64,000 nt of DNA, from assembly GCA_041656295.1 (NCBI GenBank), contig JBBADV010000003.1:1-64000 (forward strand), given 5' to 3'. The translations under genes were made by a program, and so were the position numbers. Positions 46,216 through 55,343 of this stretch are shown piece after piece. Within the stretch, counting starts at the first letter, position 1. Every line of letters begins with the position of its first letter. A model generated the notes under the pieces. The model ran no database searches. It saw only the letters and a program-made list of their open reading frames with translations, and was not told where the DNA came from. This stretch comes from Kiritimatiellales bacterium. Its GTDB lineage: Bacteria; Verrucomicrobiota; Kiritimatiellia; Kiritimatiellales; Tichowtungiaceae.

Positions 46216-48048
46216 ATGGCTAAAAACCAGCATAACCATCAGCCGTTTGAAGCGACACTTCAGGATCTGGTGTACAGTGTCGATGCCGGAACCGGTCTGA
46301 AAATTATTCGCACCGTGTTGTACTGTTTGTTTTTTATCGGGTTGGCAGTGATTTATACCGGACGTGAATTTCGCGGTTTCAATAACGAGGCAGCGATGGA
46401 TTATGCACAGCTCGGCCGTAATCTGGCGCAGACAGGGCGGTACATTACGCATTGTGTTCGTCCGTTCAGCATTGCGCAGGTTTCGGCGAACACCTTTAAT
46501 GGCGATGCACTGATTGAACGTCATCCCGAGCTTTTCCGTCCGCCGATGTATCCGGCGATCCTTGCAGCGCAGTTTAAATTTTATGATCTGGTCGGCGTAA
46601 ATATTTTCCCGAACAATGATGAATTTATCGGTATGCGCATCTATCCGGCAGAACAATGGGTAATTCTGCCGCTGCATCATTTTTTCACCGGTATGGCGGG
46701 ACTGATGATGTATTTGCTCGGGAAAAATCTATTTTCCAAGAAAATTGCGCTGGCCGGTGTAACCACGTACTTTTTAACTAACGCTGTCTGGTGCGACAGT
46801 CTGCTCGGCACCGGGATTCCGGTTCTCGTATTTTTCATTCTCAGCGCGGCTTATTTTCTAATTTTAGCACTGGTGCGGCGGCGTGAACGTAAATCGCGCT
46901 GGGGCTGGCTGGTGTTGTTTGGACTTTCCATTCTTTTCTCCGGTGCAGCATTTTTAACCAGTTATCCTGCCATTCCGGTGATCATTGGCCTCGCACTGTT
47001 CACACTGCTGATGGGAACAAAGCGGCAGCGCAGCGGGCACCTTGTCTTTTTTTATCTCACCGGTGCGCTGCTCATTGCATCGCCCTGGCTGATGAACAAC
47101 TATCGCATATCCGGTTCACCGTTCGGCCTTGCTCTGCACATGGCACTTGCCGGTACGGATAATTATCCGTCCAATGATTCACTCGTCCGCACGCTGAATC
47201 CGGAATTCAACCTGCTGGAAGATATTGACGCGGTAAAAACCAAGTGGAAAAAAAACTTTGGAGATATCTACGAAAACAATCTCACCACGCTCGGCGGCGG
47301 ATTGCTGATTGCATTTTTTATGATCACTTTCTTCTACCGCTTCGTACGCGTTTCCGTTCACACACTGCGGTGGGGCATCGGACTGGCGATGGTTTTATTG
47401 CTGGCCGGTGTTCCGTTATTTAATAACGATGCCATGCGTTATTATCATATCTTTCTGCCGTTCGTTATTCTCTACGGACTTTCATTCTTTTTTGTCATGC
47501 TCGATAGGCTCGATATTACCGTGGACATTTATAAAAACGCTATCACCTGGCTTGTCGTCGGGCTGAACGCATTGCCGCTGTTTTTCAACGTGCTGATGAG
47601 CCCGCCGCCGGGGCCGGTGTATCCGCCGTACTTTGCACCGTTCGTTATGCGTGTCAGTGAACTGCTGCGCCCGAACGAAGTCATTTGTTCCGACATGCCG
47701 TGGGCCACAGCGTGGTACGGTAAACGTCTGTCTATTCTACTGCCGCAGACGCTCGACGAATATTATGAAATCAATGACTACCGCAAATACATTAGCGGCA
47801 TGTATCTTACCACACTGACAAAAGATAAACCGTTCATTTCATCACTGCTTGACGGCCCCGAAAAAACCTGGTTTCCCATCATGATGGGGCGCATGCCGCC
47901 GGACTTTCCGCTCAAGCAGGGCTTTGCGCTCAACAAACAGGATCAGCTCTTTCTCACCGACAGCATCCGCTGGGGCATTGCACCGCAGCAGGGTGAAGGC
48001 GGCGGCGAGGGCGGCCAGCCGCCCGCTGAAGGCGGCGAAGCACAATAA
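46216..48048 (+). CDS. GT39/ArnT-like membrane glycosyltransferase
   Basis: 610 residues with about ten predicted membrane helices. The first loop (FRGFNNEAAMDYAQLGRNLAQTG) resembles the acidic site of PMT/GT39-type glycosyltransferases, which move sugars from lipid carriers to acceptors. A large periplasmic C-terminal part follows, ending in a low-complexity Gly/Pro/Glu tail (GGGEGGQPPAEGGEAQ). cagggag precedes the ATG. The gene stands alone. Substrate unknown. The DUF2723 protein at 55338-58337 is similar in kind. Confidence 0.7.
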   Translation: MAKNQHNHQPFEATLQDLVYSVDAGTGLKIIRTVLYCLFFIGLAVIYTGREFRGFNNEAAMDYAQLGRNLAQTGRYITHCVRPFSIAQVSANTFNGDALIERHPELFRPPMYPAILAAQFKFYDLVGVNIFPNNDEFIGMRIYPAEQWVILPLHHFFTGMAGLMMYLLGKNLFSKKIALAGVTTYFLTNAVWCDSLLGTGIPVLVFFILSAAYFLILALVRRRERKSRWGWLVLFGLSILFSGAAFLTSYPAIPVIIGLALFTLLMGTKRQRSGHLVFFYLTGALLIASPWLMNNYRISGSPFGLALHMALAGTDNYPSNDSLVRTLNPEFNLLEDIDAVKTKWKKNFGDIYENNLTTLGGGLLIAFFMITFFYRFVRVSVHTLRWGIGLAMVLLLAGVPLFNNDAMRYYHIFLPFVILYGLSFFFVMLDRLDITVDIYKNAITWLVVGLNALPLFFNVLMSPPPGPVYPPYFAPFVMRVSELLRPNEVICSDMPWATAWYGKRLSILLPQTLDEYYEINDYRKYISGMYLTTLTKDKPFISSLLDGPEKTWFPIMMGRMPPDFPLKQGFALNKQDQLFLTDSIRWGIAPQQGEGGGEGGQPPAEGGEAQ

Positions 48049-48135
48049 ACATTGATGATTTTCGATTGCCGGTTTCAGATTTTGAAAATAAATAAACTCC
48101 GTGTCTTCGGTGTATTCCGTAGTTAAACTAACGCT

Positions 48136-49056
48136 ATGAAAATTATTTATTTCGGATCGGCGGCCATTGGATTTCCAACGCTGGAAAAACTGCTGGCATC
48201 GGAGCATGAACTGCTCGCCGCCGTTACGCAGCCCGACCGTCCCGCTGGACGCCGCCGGCGTTTAACGCTGTGTCCTGTAAAGCAATTTGCTCTCGATCGC
48301 AAAATCCCAGTGCTGTCACCGGAAAATGCAGCTGACGCATATACTGAACTCACCGCGCTGAATGCCGATCTTTTTGTTGTTGTCGCCTACGGACAATACA
48401 TACCGCAATCTATTCGTGAACTGCCGGCGCACGGGGCAATTAATCTGCATCCGTCGCTGCTGCCGAAATATCGCGGCTCGTCGCCGATTCAATGGGCAAT
48501 TGCCAACGGCGATACCGTCACAGGCGTTTCCATCATATACGTCGCGAAAAAAATGGATGCCGGTGATGTTTTATTGCAAAAAAAATATCCGATTGCGCCG
48601 GACGACACCGCCGCCACACTGGAGCCGCGGCTCGCCGAACTCGGTGGAGATTTAATGCTGCAGGCGATCAGTCAGATTTGTGCCGGAACAAACAAACCGG
48701 TGCCGCAGGACGAAAACAGTGCGGTCGAAGTCCGCAAACTCTCCAAAGAAGATGGAATCATCAACTGGAATTTACCGGCGGAAACCATTCGCAACCGCAT
48801 TCGCGCTTTTCAGCCGTGGCCCGGCGTATCCTGTGAACTGCCGAACGGTGAGCGGCTGAAAATTCTGTGCGCCGCTGTTGAATCCGGCTCCGGCGCGCCC
48901 GGCGAAATTATTAACATAAACTCAGCCGGACCGTTGGTTGCTACCGGTGGGAATGCACTGCGTATGCTCGAAGTTCAACCCGCCGGGAAAAAATCGATGG
49001 ATGCCGCCGCGTGGCTGCGCGGGCATACATTGTCCGTTGGTGGGAGGTTAAGGTAG
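48136..49056 (+). CDS. fmt: Methionyl-tRNA formyltransferase
   Basis: 306 residues. Formylates initiator Met-tRNA with 10-formyl-THF. Hallmarks are IIYFGSAAIGFPTLEKLL, VTQPDRPAGRRRRL, the catalytic INLHPSLLPKYRGSSPIQWAI and VSIIYVAKKMDAGDVLLQ (Asp). The C-terminal OB-like domain starts with IRAFQPWPGVSCEL. No clear ribosome-binding site. There is no def gene next to it here. Confidence 0.93.
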   Translation: MKIIYFGSAAIGFPTLEKLLASEHELLAAVTQPDRPAGRRRRLTLCPVKQFALDRKIPVLSPENAADAYTELTALNADLFVVVAYGQYIPQSIRELPAHGAINLHPSLLPKYRGSSPIQWAIANGDTVTGVSIIYVAKKMDAGDVLLQKKYPIAPDDTAATLEPRLAELGGDLMLQAISQICAGTNKPVPQDENSAVEVRKLSKEDGIINWNLPAETIRNRIRAFQPWPGVSCELPNGERLKILCAAVESGSGAPGEIININSAGPLVATGGNALRMLEVQPAGKKSMDAAAWLRGHTLSVGGRLR

Positions 49057-49091
49057 AGACGGCAGCTCTTCTGTGCGCACGTTTTCGGCGC

Positions 49092-51065
49092 TTAAGGGAC
49101 TGAATCGTCCTGCCTGTGTTCTTCCAGCCGTCTCGCGGCATTGTTTCCCGGGTCAATTTCCACCGCTTTTTGCCAGTGTTGGATCGCGGCAGTACGGTCT
49201 CCGAGTTTGAAATAGGTGTCGCCGAGATGTTCCCAGATGACGGCATCGGTACTTTCAATTTCAAGTGCGCGCAATAATTCGGTGAGCGCGTCGCTGTAAC
49301 GTCCGAGCTGAAAATAGATCCAACCGAGAGTGTCGATGTAAGCGCCGCTGTCGGGTTCGTGCTGCAGCGCCAGTTGAATCAGTTCCAATCCGGTATCCAG
49401 CTTTTCACCGCGTTCCGCCCACATATACGCAATATAATTCCGCGCCGATGCTCTGATGTCTTCGTCGCCGGCCTCGATGGCACTGCAGAAGGCAGCTTCT
49501 GCATCGTTAAGTTTGCCGAGCCGTTCGTTGATTGCACCGAGCCGATAATAAAACCCGCTGTCGAGAAAGCGCTCTTCGTCGCGACCTGCGGCAAGCTGTT
49601 CGCAACGTACTGCCGTCTTCAGCGCGGAGTCATAATTTTTCAAATCTGCATATAAATACATCAGATAATAAAACGGTGCCGGTGCGTCTGGTGCGCGGGC
49701 GGCAGTACCTTCGAGTAAATTTACCGCGTTAGAAATTGTCAGCGATGTGTTTCCGGCAATGAGTGTGCGGATATAATACGCCAGTACCGCCGGCAGTTTT
49801 TCACCCGATGCCGCCAGTATTTCTGCTGCGTCGCCGGAATGTCCGCTGAGTTGCGCGGCGAGCACAAAGTTGAGAATAAAAAAGGTATTTTCCAGCCAGT
49901 TTTTGCCGTCACCGGAATAGCGAACACTGTTTAAAATCAGATACGCATCATCGAACCGGTTCTGCCGGACGCGCAGAAATCCGAACACCGCTTTGAGCCG
50001 TGCATTTTCCGGATAACGCTGCAAACCGGCCTGCAAAATTGTTTCAGCGGTATCGGCGTCAGTTTCGGGATAGAGCGCGGCAAGACGCGCGTAATAGAAC
50101 TCTGCAGCGTCCGGTGTGCCGGAAATGATTTTCTCAAGATACCGGATCAGGCGCGGATGCTCTTCCGCCGGCAGCGATTCTTCCAGCAACTGCAACCACG
50201 CATCCGGGCTGGTTTCTGTGTTTTTTGCCAGTTCGCCGGAAAGCGCAATCGCCTCATCAAATTTTTTGGCGAGCAGCAGGATGCTGAGATACTGCCGTGC
50301 GGCATCGATATCCGCCGGCGTTTTCAGATAGAACTGCCGGAAAATTTCGGCACCTTCAGCCTCTTCTCCGGTACTGAGCAGGACAAGTCCAAGCTGTTGG
50401 CGCACGGTATCATTGTCGGGGTCAATTTTCAGCAGCTTGCGGAACTGGATAATTCCGTTGTGCAGCGCTTTGTCACCGGCGGTTTTATCGGCAGTATCCC
50501 GTGCAGACTCAACATACAGAATTCCGAGCAGTTGCAGGATCCCGGTATTTTCAGGCTGTACAGAGAGCGCGGTGCGCAGCGTTTGAATTGCGCCGGCGCA
50601 GTTTTTTTCTGTCAGATAAAACTGTGCCAGTGCCATGACACACTCCGGCGAGTGCGGCAGTTTTTTTACGGCCGCCTGGAACGCTGCTTCAGCATTTTCC
50701 GGCTGTTTCAGTGTGATGTAAACACGTCCCGGCATCAACTGTGCGGCATCGCTTTCCTGAAAGCGTTTTGCATAGGCGCCGGCGGTGTGAATAGCTTTGT
50801 CCTCATTATGCAGTTTCAGTGCAAGAGCGGTGAGCGCTTCATAAAGTTTTGGTTCGTGCGGGTCGAGTTTTAACGCTGCTTCAAAATGCTGCAGTGCGCC
50901 GGAAGAATCGCTGTTGGAATTTGCAAGCAGAGCCAGGCTGTAATGAGATAAAGCCTCAGCCTGTGCTGTTTTACCGGGCTGAGGCCTTGATGAAGAGGTT
51001 GTGCATCCGCCGACCACAGCACCGGCCATTGCGACAATGCCGGAAAGGATAATACGGGCGCGCAC
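49092..51065 (-). CDS. TPR-repeat lipoprotein
   Basis: 657 residues. Signal with lipobox VVGGC (Cys at about 21), so it is anchored to a membrane by lipid. The rest is a chain of tetratricopeptide repeats, for example HYSLALLANSNSDSSGALQHFEAAL near the N-terminus and TLGWIYFQLGRYSDALTELLRALEI and EHLGDTYFKLGDRTAAIQHW near the C-terminus. GTG start at 51065 preceded by aaagggg. TPR proteins scaffold other proteins; role unknown. It lies 18 bases after the small basic gene and is probably co-transcribed with it and hisG. Confidence 0.85.
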   Translation of the reverse strand: MRARIILSGIVAMAGAVVGGCTTSSSRPQPGKTAQAEALSHYSLALLANSNSDSSGALQHFEAALKLDPHEPKLYEALTALALKLHNEDKAIHTAGAYAKRFQESDAAQLMPGRVYITLKQPENAEAAFQAAVKKLPHSPECVMALAQFYLTEKNCAGAIQTLRTALSVQPENTGILQLLGILYVESARDTADKTAGDKALHNGIIQFRKLLKIDPDNDTVRQQLGLVLLSTGEEAEGAEIFRQFYLKTPADIDAARQYLSILLLAKKFDEAIALSGELAKNTETSPDAWLQLLEESLPAEEHPRLIRYLEKIISGTPDAAEFYYARLAALYPETDADTAETILQAGLQRYPENARLKAVFGFLRVRQNRFDDAYLILNSVRYSGDGKNWLENTFFILNFVLAAQLSGHSGDAAEILAASGEKLPAVLAYYIRTLIAGNTSLTISNAVNLLEGTAARAPDAPAPFYYLMYLYADLKNYDSALKTAVRCEQLAAGRDEERFLDSGFYYRLGAINERLGKLNDAEAAFCSAIEAGDEDIRASARNYIAYMWAERGEKLDTGLELIQLALQHEPDSGAYIDTLGWIYFQLGRYSDALTELLRALEIESTDAVIWEHLGDTYFKLGDRTAAIQHWQKAVEIDPGNNAARRLEEHRQDDSVP

Positions 51066-51083
51066 GACAACCCCTTTCAGAAA

Positions 51084-51173
51084 TTATTTCTTTTTATGGC
51101 GATCTGCACGACGGCGCTTGCGCCGTTTGTGGTTCGACATTTTTTTCTTACGCCATTTCTTAATGGTACCCAT
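51084..51173 (-). CDS. bS22/COX24 (AURKAIP1)-like small basic protein, 29 residues
   Basis: ATG at 51173 follows aaggaag by 6 bases. The peptide starts MGTIKKWRKKKM and continues SNHKRRKRRR, ending in HKKK. It fits the pattern of tiny ribosome-associated proteins known as bS22 in actinobacteria and as AURKAIP1/COX24-domain proteins elsewhere (MGS-IKK-RRKKM-KKHRK). Almost half of its residues are Lys or Arg, as expected for binding rRNA. It is encoded between hisG and the TPR lipoprotein, same strand. Usually missed because of its size. Confidence 0.8.
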   Translation of the reverse strand: MGTIKKWRKKKMSNHKRRKRRRADRHKKK

Positions 51174-51194
51174 GCTTCTCTTCCTTTACGCGCG

Positions 51195-52073
51195 TTACGC
51201 CACCACTTTGTTCAGCCCGATTTCAATAATGCCTTCGGCGCCGGCGGCTTTCAGTTCGGGAATAATTTCCCGCACAACTTCTTCATTTACAACCGTCTCA
51301 ACAGCGAACCAGCCGGGAGTCGACATATTGTTCACTGTCGGCGAATTTAATGCCGGCAGCAGTTTCAAAATCGCATCCAGATTCGTTGCCGCAACATTCA
51401 TTTTTAAAAGTACTTTATCCGCAGCATTCAACGCCGCCGTCAACAGCAAAGCAATTTTTTCAAGCTTCGAGCGTTTCCAGTCATCGGCCCACGCCGCTTT
51501 ATTCGCAAAAAATTTGGTATAGGATTCCATCAGCGTATCAACAATGCGCAGATTGTGCGCTTTCAGCGATGAACCGGTTTCGGTGATGTCAACAATCGCA
51601 TCCGCAAATTCCGGCACTTTAACTTCAGTGGCACCCCATGAAAATTCAACTTCGGCTTTGACGCCGTTTTTCGCCAGCCAGCGTTCAACAATACCGACAC
51701 CCTCAGTGGCAATCCGCCTGCCTTCCAGATCTTTGACCGATTTAATTTCGGATGTCTGCGGCACCGCCAGCACCCAGCGCACCGGCCGCTTTGTCTGCTT
51801 GGAATAAACCAGGCTGCAAATATCCTGAACATCCGAACCGTTCGCTTCAATCCAGTCAAGCCCGGCAATTCCGGCATCCAGCATGCCGTACTCGACATAA
51901 CGGCTCATTTCCTGCGGACGGAGAATGCGAAGTTCAATTTCAGGGTCGTCGATCGACGGGAAATAAGAGCGCGAATTCCCTTTAATATTAAAGCCAGCTT
52001 TGGCAAAAAGTGCATAGGTGGAGTCCTGCAGACTCCCTTTCGGTAAACCGAGAATCACTTTTTTTATACTCAA
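51195..52073 (-). CDS. hisG: ATP phosphoribosyltransferase HisG, long form
   Basis: 292 residues. First step of histidine synthesis: joins ATP and PRPP. Landmarks are VILGLPKGSLQDST, LRPQEMSRYVEYGMLDAGIAGLDW, ATEGVGIVERWLAKNG and the PRPP-site DAIVDITETGSSLKAHNL. The C-terminal regulatory domain (NVAATNLDAILKLLPAL...) identifies the long, HisZ-independent type, which is inhibited by histidine. The start is TTG at 52073 with aaggaag 6 bases upstream; no better ATG exists. No other his genes are adjacent. Confidence 0.93.
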   Translation of the reverse strand: MSIKKVILGLPKGSLQDSTYALFAKAGFNIKGNSRSYFPSIDDPEIELRILRPQEMSRYVEYGMLDAGIAGLDWIEANGSDVQDICSLVYSKQTKRPVRWVLAVPQTSEIKSVKDLEGRRIATEGVGIVERWLAKNGVKAEVEFSWGATEVKVPEFADAIVDITETGSSLKAHNLRIVDTLMESYTKFFANKAAWADDWKRSKLEKIALLLTAALNAADKVLLKMNVAATNLDAILKLLPALNSPTVNNMSTPGWFAVETVVNEEVVREIIPELKAAGAEGIIEIGLNKVVA

Positions 52074-52147
52074 AACCGCTTCCTTACTTTTACGACAAGA
52101 AGGGCGGACTATACGGAAAACTACCGGTGCCGTCTACCGTAAACTGT

Positions 52148-53038
52148 CTAAATTCCGCTTCGAATACGGTTCAGACAGGCGGCCAGTTCCGGAAAAAATA
52201 CCGTTTTGGCACGGTTGAGCAGATACAGATGAATGCCCGGTGCGCCGCCTTCGATCAAACCGGCAATCTGTTCCATTGCCCAGTACAGCCCGAGCCGCTT
52301 CATTTTCGCCGGATTATTTTTTGCCGCTTCAAGATCGCTCAGCAGTTTTTGCGGCACGGAAAATTCACAGAACGACTGCATCCGGTGGATCTGTTCCAGC
52401 GAGATCACCGGCAGAAGTCCGGGGATGACCGGAACATAAATTTCGTTTACCCGGCATTTTTCAACAAAGCGGAAGTAAGCTGAATTTTTTAAAAACAGCT
52501 GCGTTGTTATAAAATCGGCACCGGCATTCACTTTTTCTTTTAACCGGCGGATATCTTCATCGAGCGACATCGCTTCCGGATGTTTTTCCGGATAGCCGGC
52601 GACTCCGATGCACAGCGCCGGATAGCGCTCACGTAAAAACGCCACCAGTTCAGCGGCATAGCGGAAGCCGTTTTTGACCGGCACAAAAATTTTTTCCCCG
52701 TGCGGCGGATCGCCGCGCAGTGCCATGATATTGTTAAATCCGCCGGCAATCAGTTCATCCGTTGATTTTTTTAAATCGGCGCGCGACATGCCAACGCAGG
52801 TGCAGTGCGGCATCACGGTGTCATAACCGTCGGCAGCAAGCTGCCGCGAAATATTCAGTGTCGGACCCGCTGCACTGCCGCCGGCGCCGCAGGTAACAGA
52901 AACAAAATCGGGTTTTAATGCAATCAGCTCCGCCGCGCTTTTTTCAAACACCGCCCGTGCTCCGCCGGTTTTCGGCGGGAAAAATTCAATAGAGATTAAC
53001 GGTTTTTCTGCCGTCCTGATTTTTTCGATGACAGTCAT
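52148..53038 (-). CDS. metF: Methylenetetrahydrofolate reductase
   Basis: 296 residues, TIM-barrel FAD enzyme making 5-methyl-THF. Landmarks are ISIEFFPPKTG (Glu), FVSVTCGAGGS, HCTCVGMSRADL, NIMALRGDPP, GVAGYPEKHPEA, GADFITTQLFL and PVIPGLLPV. Start ATG 53038 or 53044; both are weak. It lies 74 bases upstream of hisG and may be the first gene of that run. Confidence 0.92.
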   Translation of the reverse strand: MTVIEKIRTAEKPLISIEFFPPKTGGARAVFEKSAAELIALKPDFVSVTCGAGGSAAGPTLNISRQLAADGYDTVMPHCTCVGMSRADLKKSTDELIAGGFNNIMALRGDPPHGEKIFVPVKNGFRYAAELVAFLRERYPALCIGVAGYPEKHPEAMSLDEDIRRLKEKVNAGADFITTQLFLKNSAYFRFVEKCRVNEIYVPVIPGLLPVISLEQIHRMQSFCEFSVPQKLLSDLEAAKNNPAKMKRLGLYWAMEQIAGLIEGGAPGIHLYLLNRAKTVFFPELAACLNRIRSGI

Positions 53039-53084
53039 AAGCATCCGCTTATCCGGATAGGCGGGATTACGTGAGTACAAACAG

Positions 53085-53110
53085 AAAGCCGCCCGGAAAC
53101 AGACGGCTTT
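53085..53110 (-). terminator. Rho-independent terminator after the HU gene
   Basis: On the minus strand aaagccg-(loop)-cggcttt forms a 7-bp stem followed by ctgtttgt, 15 bases past the HU stop. It separates the HU gene from metF. Confidence 0.65.
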
Positions 53111-53125
53111 TGCATGTAAACACGA

Positions 53126-53407
53126 TTAAGCCAGAATCGCATCTTTTGCTGCTTTAGCGATGCGGAATTTCAGAACCGTTTTTGCAGCAATCTTGATCGT
53201 TTCGCCGGTCGCCGGGTTGCGGCCCATGCGGGCTTTGCGTTTTACTTTGACAAGTTTACCAAGGCCCGGAACGGTGAACCCGTCTTTAGCGCCTTTATAT
53301 GCCTGAGCAATCAAAGATTCAAGAGCGCCTTTCGCCTGAACTTTAGTGATACCGGCATCTTCTGCGATTTTCGCAATGATCTGAGACTTCGTAGCTGCTT
53401 TAGCCAT
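53126..53407 (-). CDS. HU-family DNA-binding protein
   Basis: 93 residues. A histone-like dimer that bends DNA. The helical N-terminus (TKSQIIAKIAEDAGITKVQAKGALESL) precedes the beta arm core (FTVPGLGKLVKVKRKARMGRNPATGE) with the conserved Gly-Arg-Asn-Pro tip, and KIAAKTVLKFRIAKAAKDAI ends it. aaaggag lies 8 bases before the ATG 53407. It can serve as an HU or IHF-like nucleoid protein and in other organisms it is the cofactor of integrase reactions. Confidence 0.92.
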   Translation of the reverse strand: MAKAATKSQIIAKIAEDAGITKVQAKGALESLIAQAYKGAKDGFTVPGLGKLVKVKRKARMGRNPATGETIKIAAKTVLKFRIAKAAKDAILA

Positions 53408-53627
53408 GTTCGTTCTCCTTTGAACTTTACTGTTATTGTTTCTGCCCTTCAAAAATTTCAGGGCCCCATTTATGGGTAGATTCATACTCGTAAGACGCAA
53501 CTCCTGCAAGAGGAAAATGTGATTATATTGAAGTATGACAGGGGTTTTCGTACCGGCCGGTTCCGCTGTTTCCGGCCAGGGGCGGGGACTCCAGTTGAGA
53601 GTAAAAGGTTCATTACGGAAGAGCGTC

Positions 53628-53957
53628 TCAGAGCCGCCTTTGAGTTGAGCGATTGGACCGGTCAGCTCCCGCTACCGCCCGGATCGACATCCTCCGGTAC
53701 AATCCAATCATAAAGCACACCGGCCCGTCGTATAGCGTACCGGGGCATCGGTAAACGGCGACGGCGCGTGAGTTGAGCGGGCGCAGGCATAGCAGATCAT
53801 CCGGCGTGCCGGCACCGAAAAGTCGTTTTTCAAACCGGTAAAGAGACCGTAAATCCAGCGGGATGTTCCGGTCAGATCCAAGCGTGTCTGTTCCGAAGCA
53901 CAGTAAGAACAGGGTATCGCCGTTTTGACCGGAGAGAGAGAAACTATAAGACGCCAT
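53628..53957 (-). CDS. Hypothetical protein, doubtful
   Basis: A 109-codon frame (MASYSFSLSGQNGDTLFLLC...) with no family resemblance. Its final 30 codons look poorer than a neighbouring frame ending GVLYDWIVPEDVDPGG, which may signal a frame break. It lies in the gap between the HU gene and the isomerase. Only the length and the strand support it. Confidence 0.3.
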   Translation of the reverse strand: MASYSFSLSGQNGDTLFLLCFGTDTLGSDRNIPLDLRSLYRFEKRLFGAGTPDDLLCLRPLNSRAVAVYRCPGTLYDGPVCFMIGLYRRMSIRAVAGADRSNRSTQRRL

Positions 53958-54046
53958 TCCGTGATGAACCGAAAAATATTATATAATTTGTTATTGAAAG
54001 CAGTTTATGTACAGTTCCTGAAAATTATTTTTACTGCCGGAAACTT

Positions 54047-55063
54047 ATGAATAATTTAGAAAAACGGAAGGGTGAACACGTTAAAATCGTTTCTCAAAAT
54101 GAGGAAACGGATCGCCGGAAAAATTATTTCGATGAAATCCGTCTGATCTATCGCGCACTGCCGGAAATTAATCTGGACGCAGTTGATCCGTCGGTTGAGT
54201 TCCTCGGCAAAAAACTTTCGTTTCCATTAATTATTTCGTCGATGACCGGCGGCGGTGATAAACTGCTGAAAAAAATTAATCTGAATCTCGCCGCCGCAGC
54301 AGAAGCGGAGGGTGTTGCTCTGGGCGTCGGGTCGCAGCGAATTCTATTTTCGGCGCCGCTCGCTAAATCGAGTTTTGATTTGCGCAGCGTCGCACCGGCG
54401 GCGCCGCTGCTGGCAAATCTCGGCGCAATTCAGTTTAATATAGAACTGACACTGCAGCATGCGCGCGCCGCAATTCAGATTCTGGAAGCCGATGCGCTTT
54501 GCCTGCATCTGAATCCGCTGCAGGAAGCAATTCAACCGGAAGGTGATACAACCTTTGCCGGACTCGCTGAAAAAATCGGCGAAATCATAAGCGGACTCGA
54601 TGTGCCGGTGATCGTAAAAGAGGTCGGCGCCGGAATTTCAGCAGCGGATGCTGAACTGCTGGTTCGCGCCGGTGTAAAAATAATTGATGTCGCCGGTGCC
54701 GGCGGAACATCGTGGAGCCGAGTCGAGAGCGAACGTACTCCTGATTCTTCTCTCGGGAAACTCTTTCAAGACTTTGGGCTGCCTACACCGTTCGCACTTC
54801 AACAGCTTGTGCCGTATCGCGATCGTGCAACACTGATTGCATCCGGTGGAATCCGCACCGGCATTGATATGGTCAAAGCCACCATACTCGGCGCATCGTT
54901 TTGCGGAATCGCACGCCCGTTCCTTGCGCCGGCCATGGATTCTGTCGCCGCCGTTCGCCACGAAATCCAGAAACTCAAACGCGAATTTGTCACCGCCATG
55001 TTTCTGCTCGGTGCTGATACAATTGATAAAATTAAAAACCGTGCAGAGCTGATTATTGCCTAA
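54047..55063 (+). CDS. fni: Type 2 isopentenyl-diphosphate delta-isomerase
   Basis: 338 residues. FMN-dependent TIM-barrel enzyme that interconverts IPP and DMAPP. Landmarks are RKGEHVKI, IISSMTGGG (FMN), GVGSQR, LHLNPLQEAIQPEGDT (catalytic Gln/Glu), VIVKEVGAGIS, VAGAGGTSW and IASGGIRTGIDMVKA. The ATG at 54047 lies a few bases after ggaaa. It implies supply of isoprenoids; no other isoprenoid genes are near. Confidence 0.92.
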   Translation: MNNLEKRKGEHVKIVSQNEETDRRKNYFDEIRLIYRALPEINLDAVDPSVEFLGKKLSFPLIISSMTGGGDKLLKKINLNLAAAAEAEGVALGVGSQRILFSAPLAKSSFDLRSVAPAAPLLANLGAIQFNIELTLQHARAAIQILEADALCLHLNPLQEAIQPEGDTTFAGLAEKIGEIISGLDVPVIVKEVGAGISAADAELLVRAGVKIIDVAGAGGTSWSRVESERTPDSSLGKLFQDFGLPTPFALQQLVPYRDRATLIASGGIRTGIDMVKATILGASFCGIARPFLAPAMDSVAAVRHEIQKLKREFVTAMFLLGADTIDKIKNRAELIIA

Positions 55064-55269
55064 AATAAAAATTTTCCTTTGCTTGATTCCAACGAAGAGA
55101 TGGGAACACTCATCCCAAAAAACAACCACCAAATATGATTCTTCAATTGTATGAGATGAATTTTATTTGACGCAATATGCGCTTCGTTGCATAGAAAAAT
55201 ATTTCCTGAGCCGTCCTTAAAAGTTTCCGGTGGGAAAGTGAAGACTGTGGTTTTGTCAAAATTTTGGTT

Positions 55270-55343
55270 TTTTAAAATAGGTTCAAGACAAGTTCATGGA
55301 GTTGACATGACCCTTGGGATGTTGTCTTGAACCTATTTTAAAA
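55270..55343. repeat. Perfect 22-bp palindrome, IS1595-end-derived; likely terminator
   Basis: ttttaaaataggttcaagacaa at 55270-55291 and its exact complement at 55322-55343 with a 30-base loop. The middle (ggttcaagacaagttcatggag...ttgtcttgaacc) is the same as the left end of the IS1595 copies in the window, which carries its own hairpin. The palindrome includes the stop codon of the DUF2723 gene and extends past the IS sequence into AT-rich arms. It may be a tiny miniature element now serving as a terminator for that gene. Confidence 0.65.
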
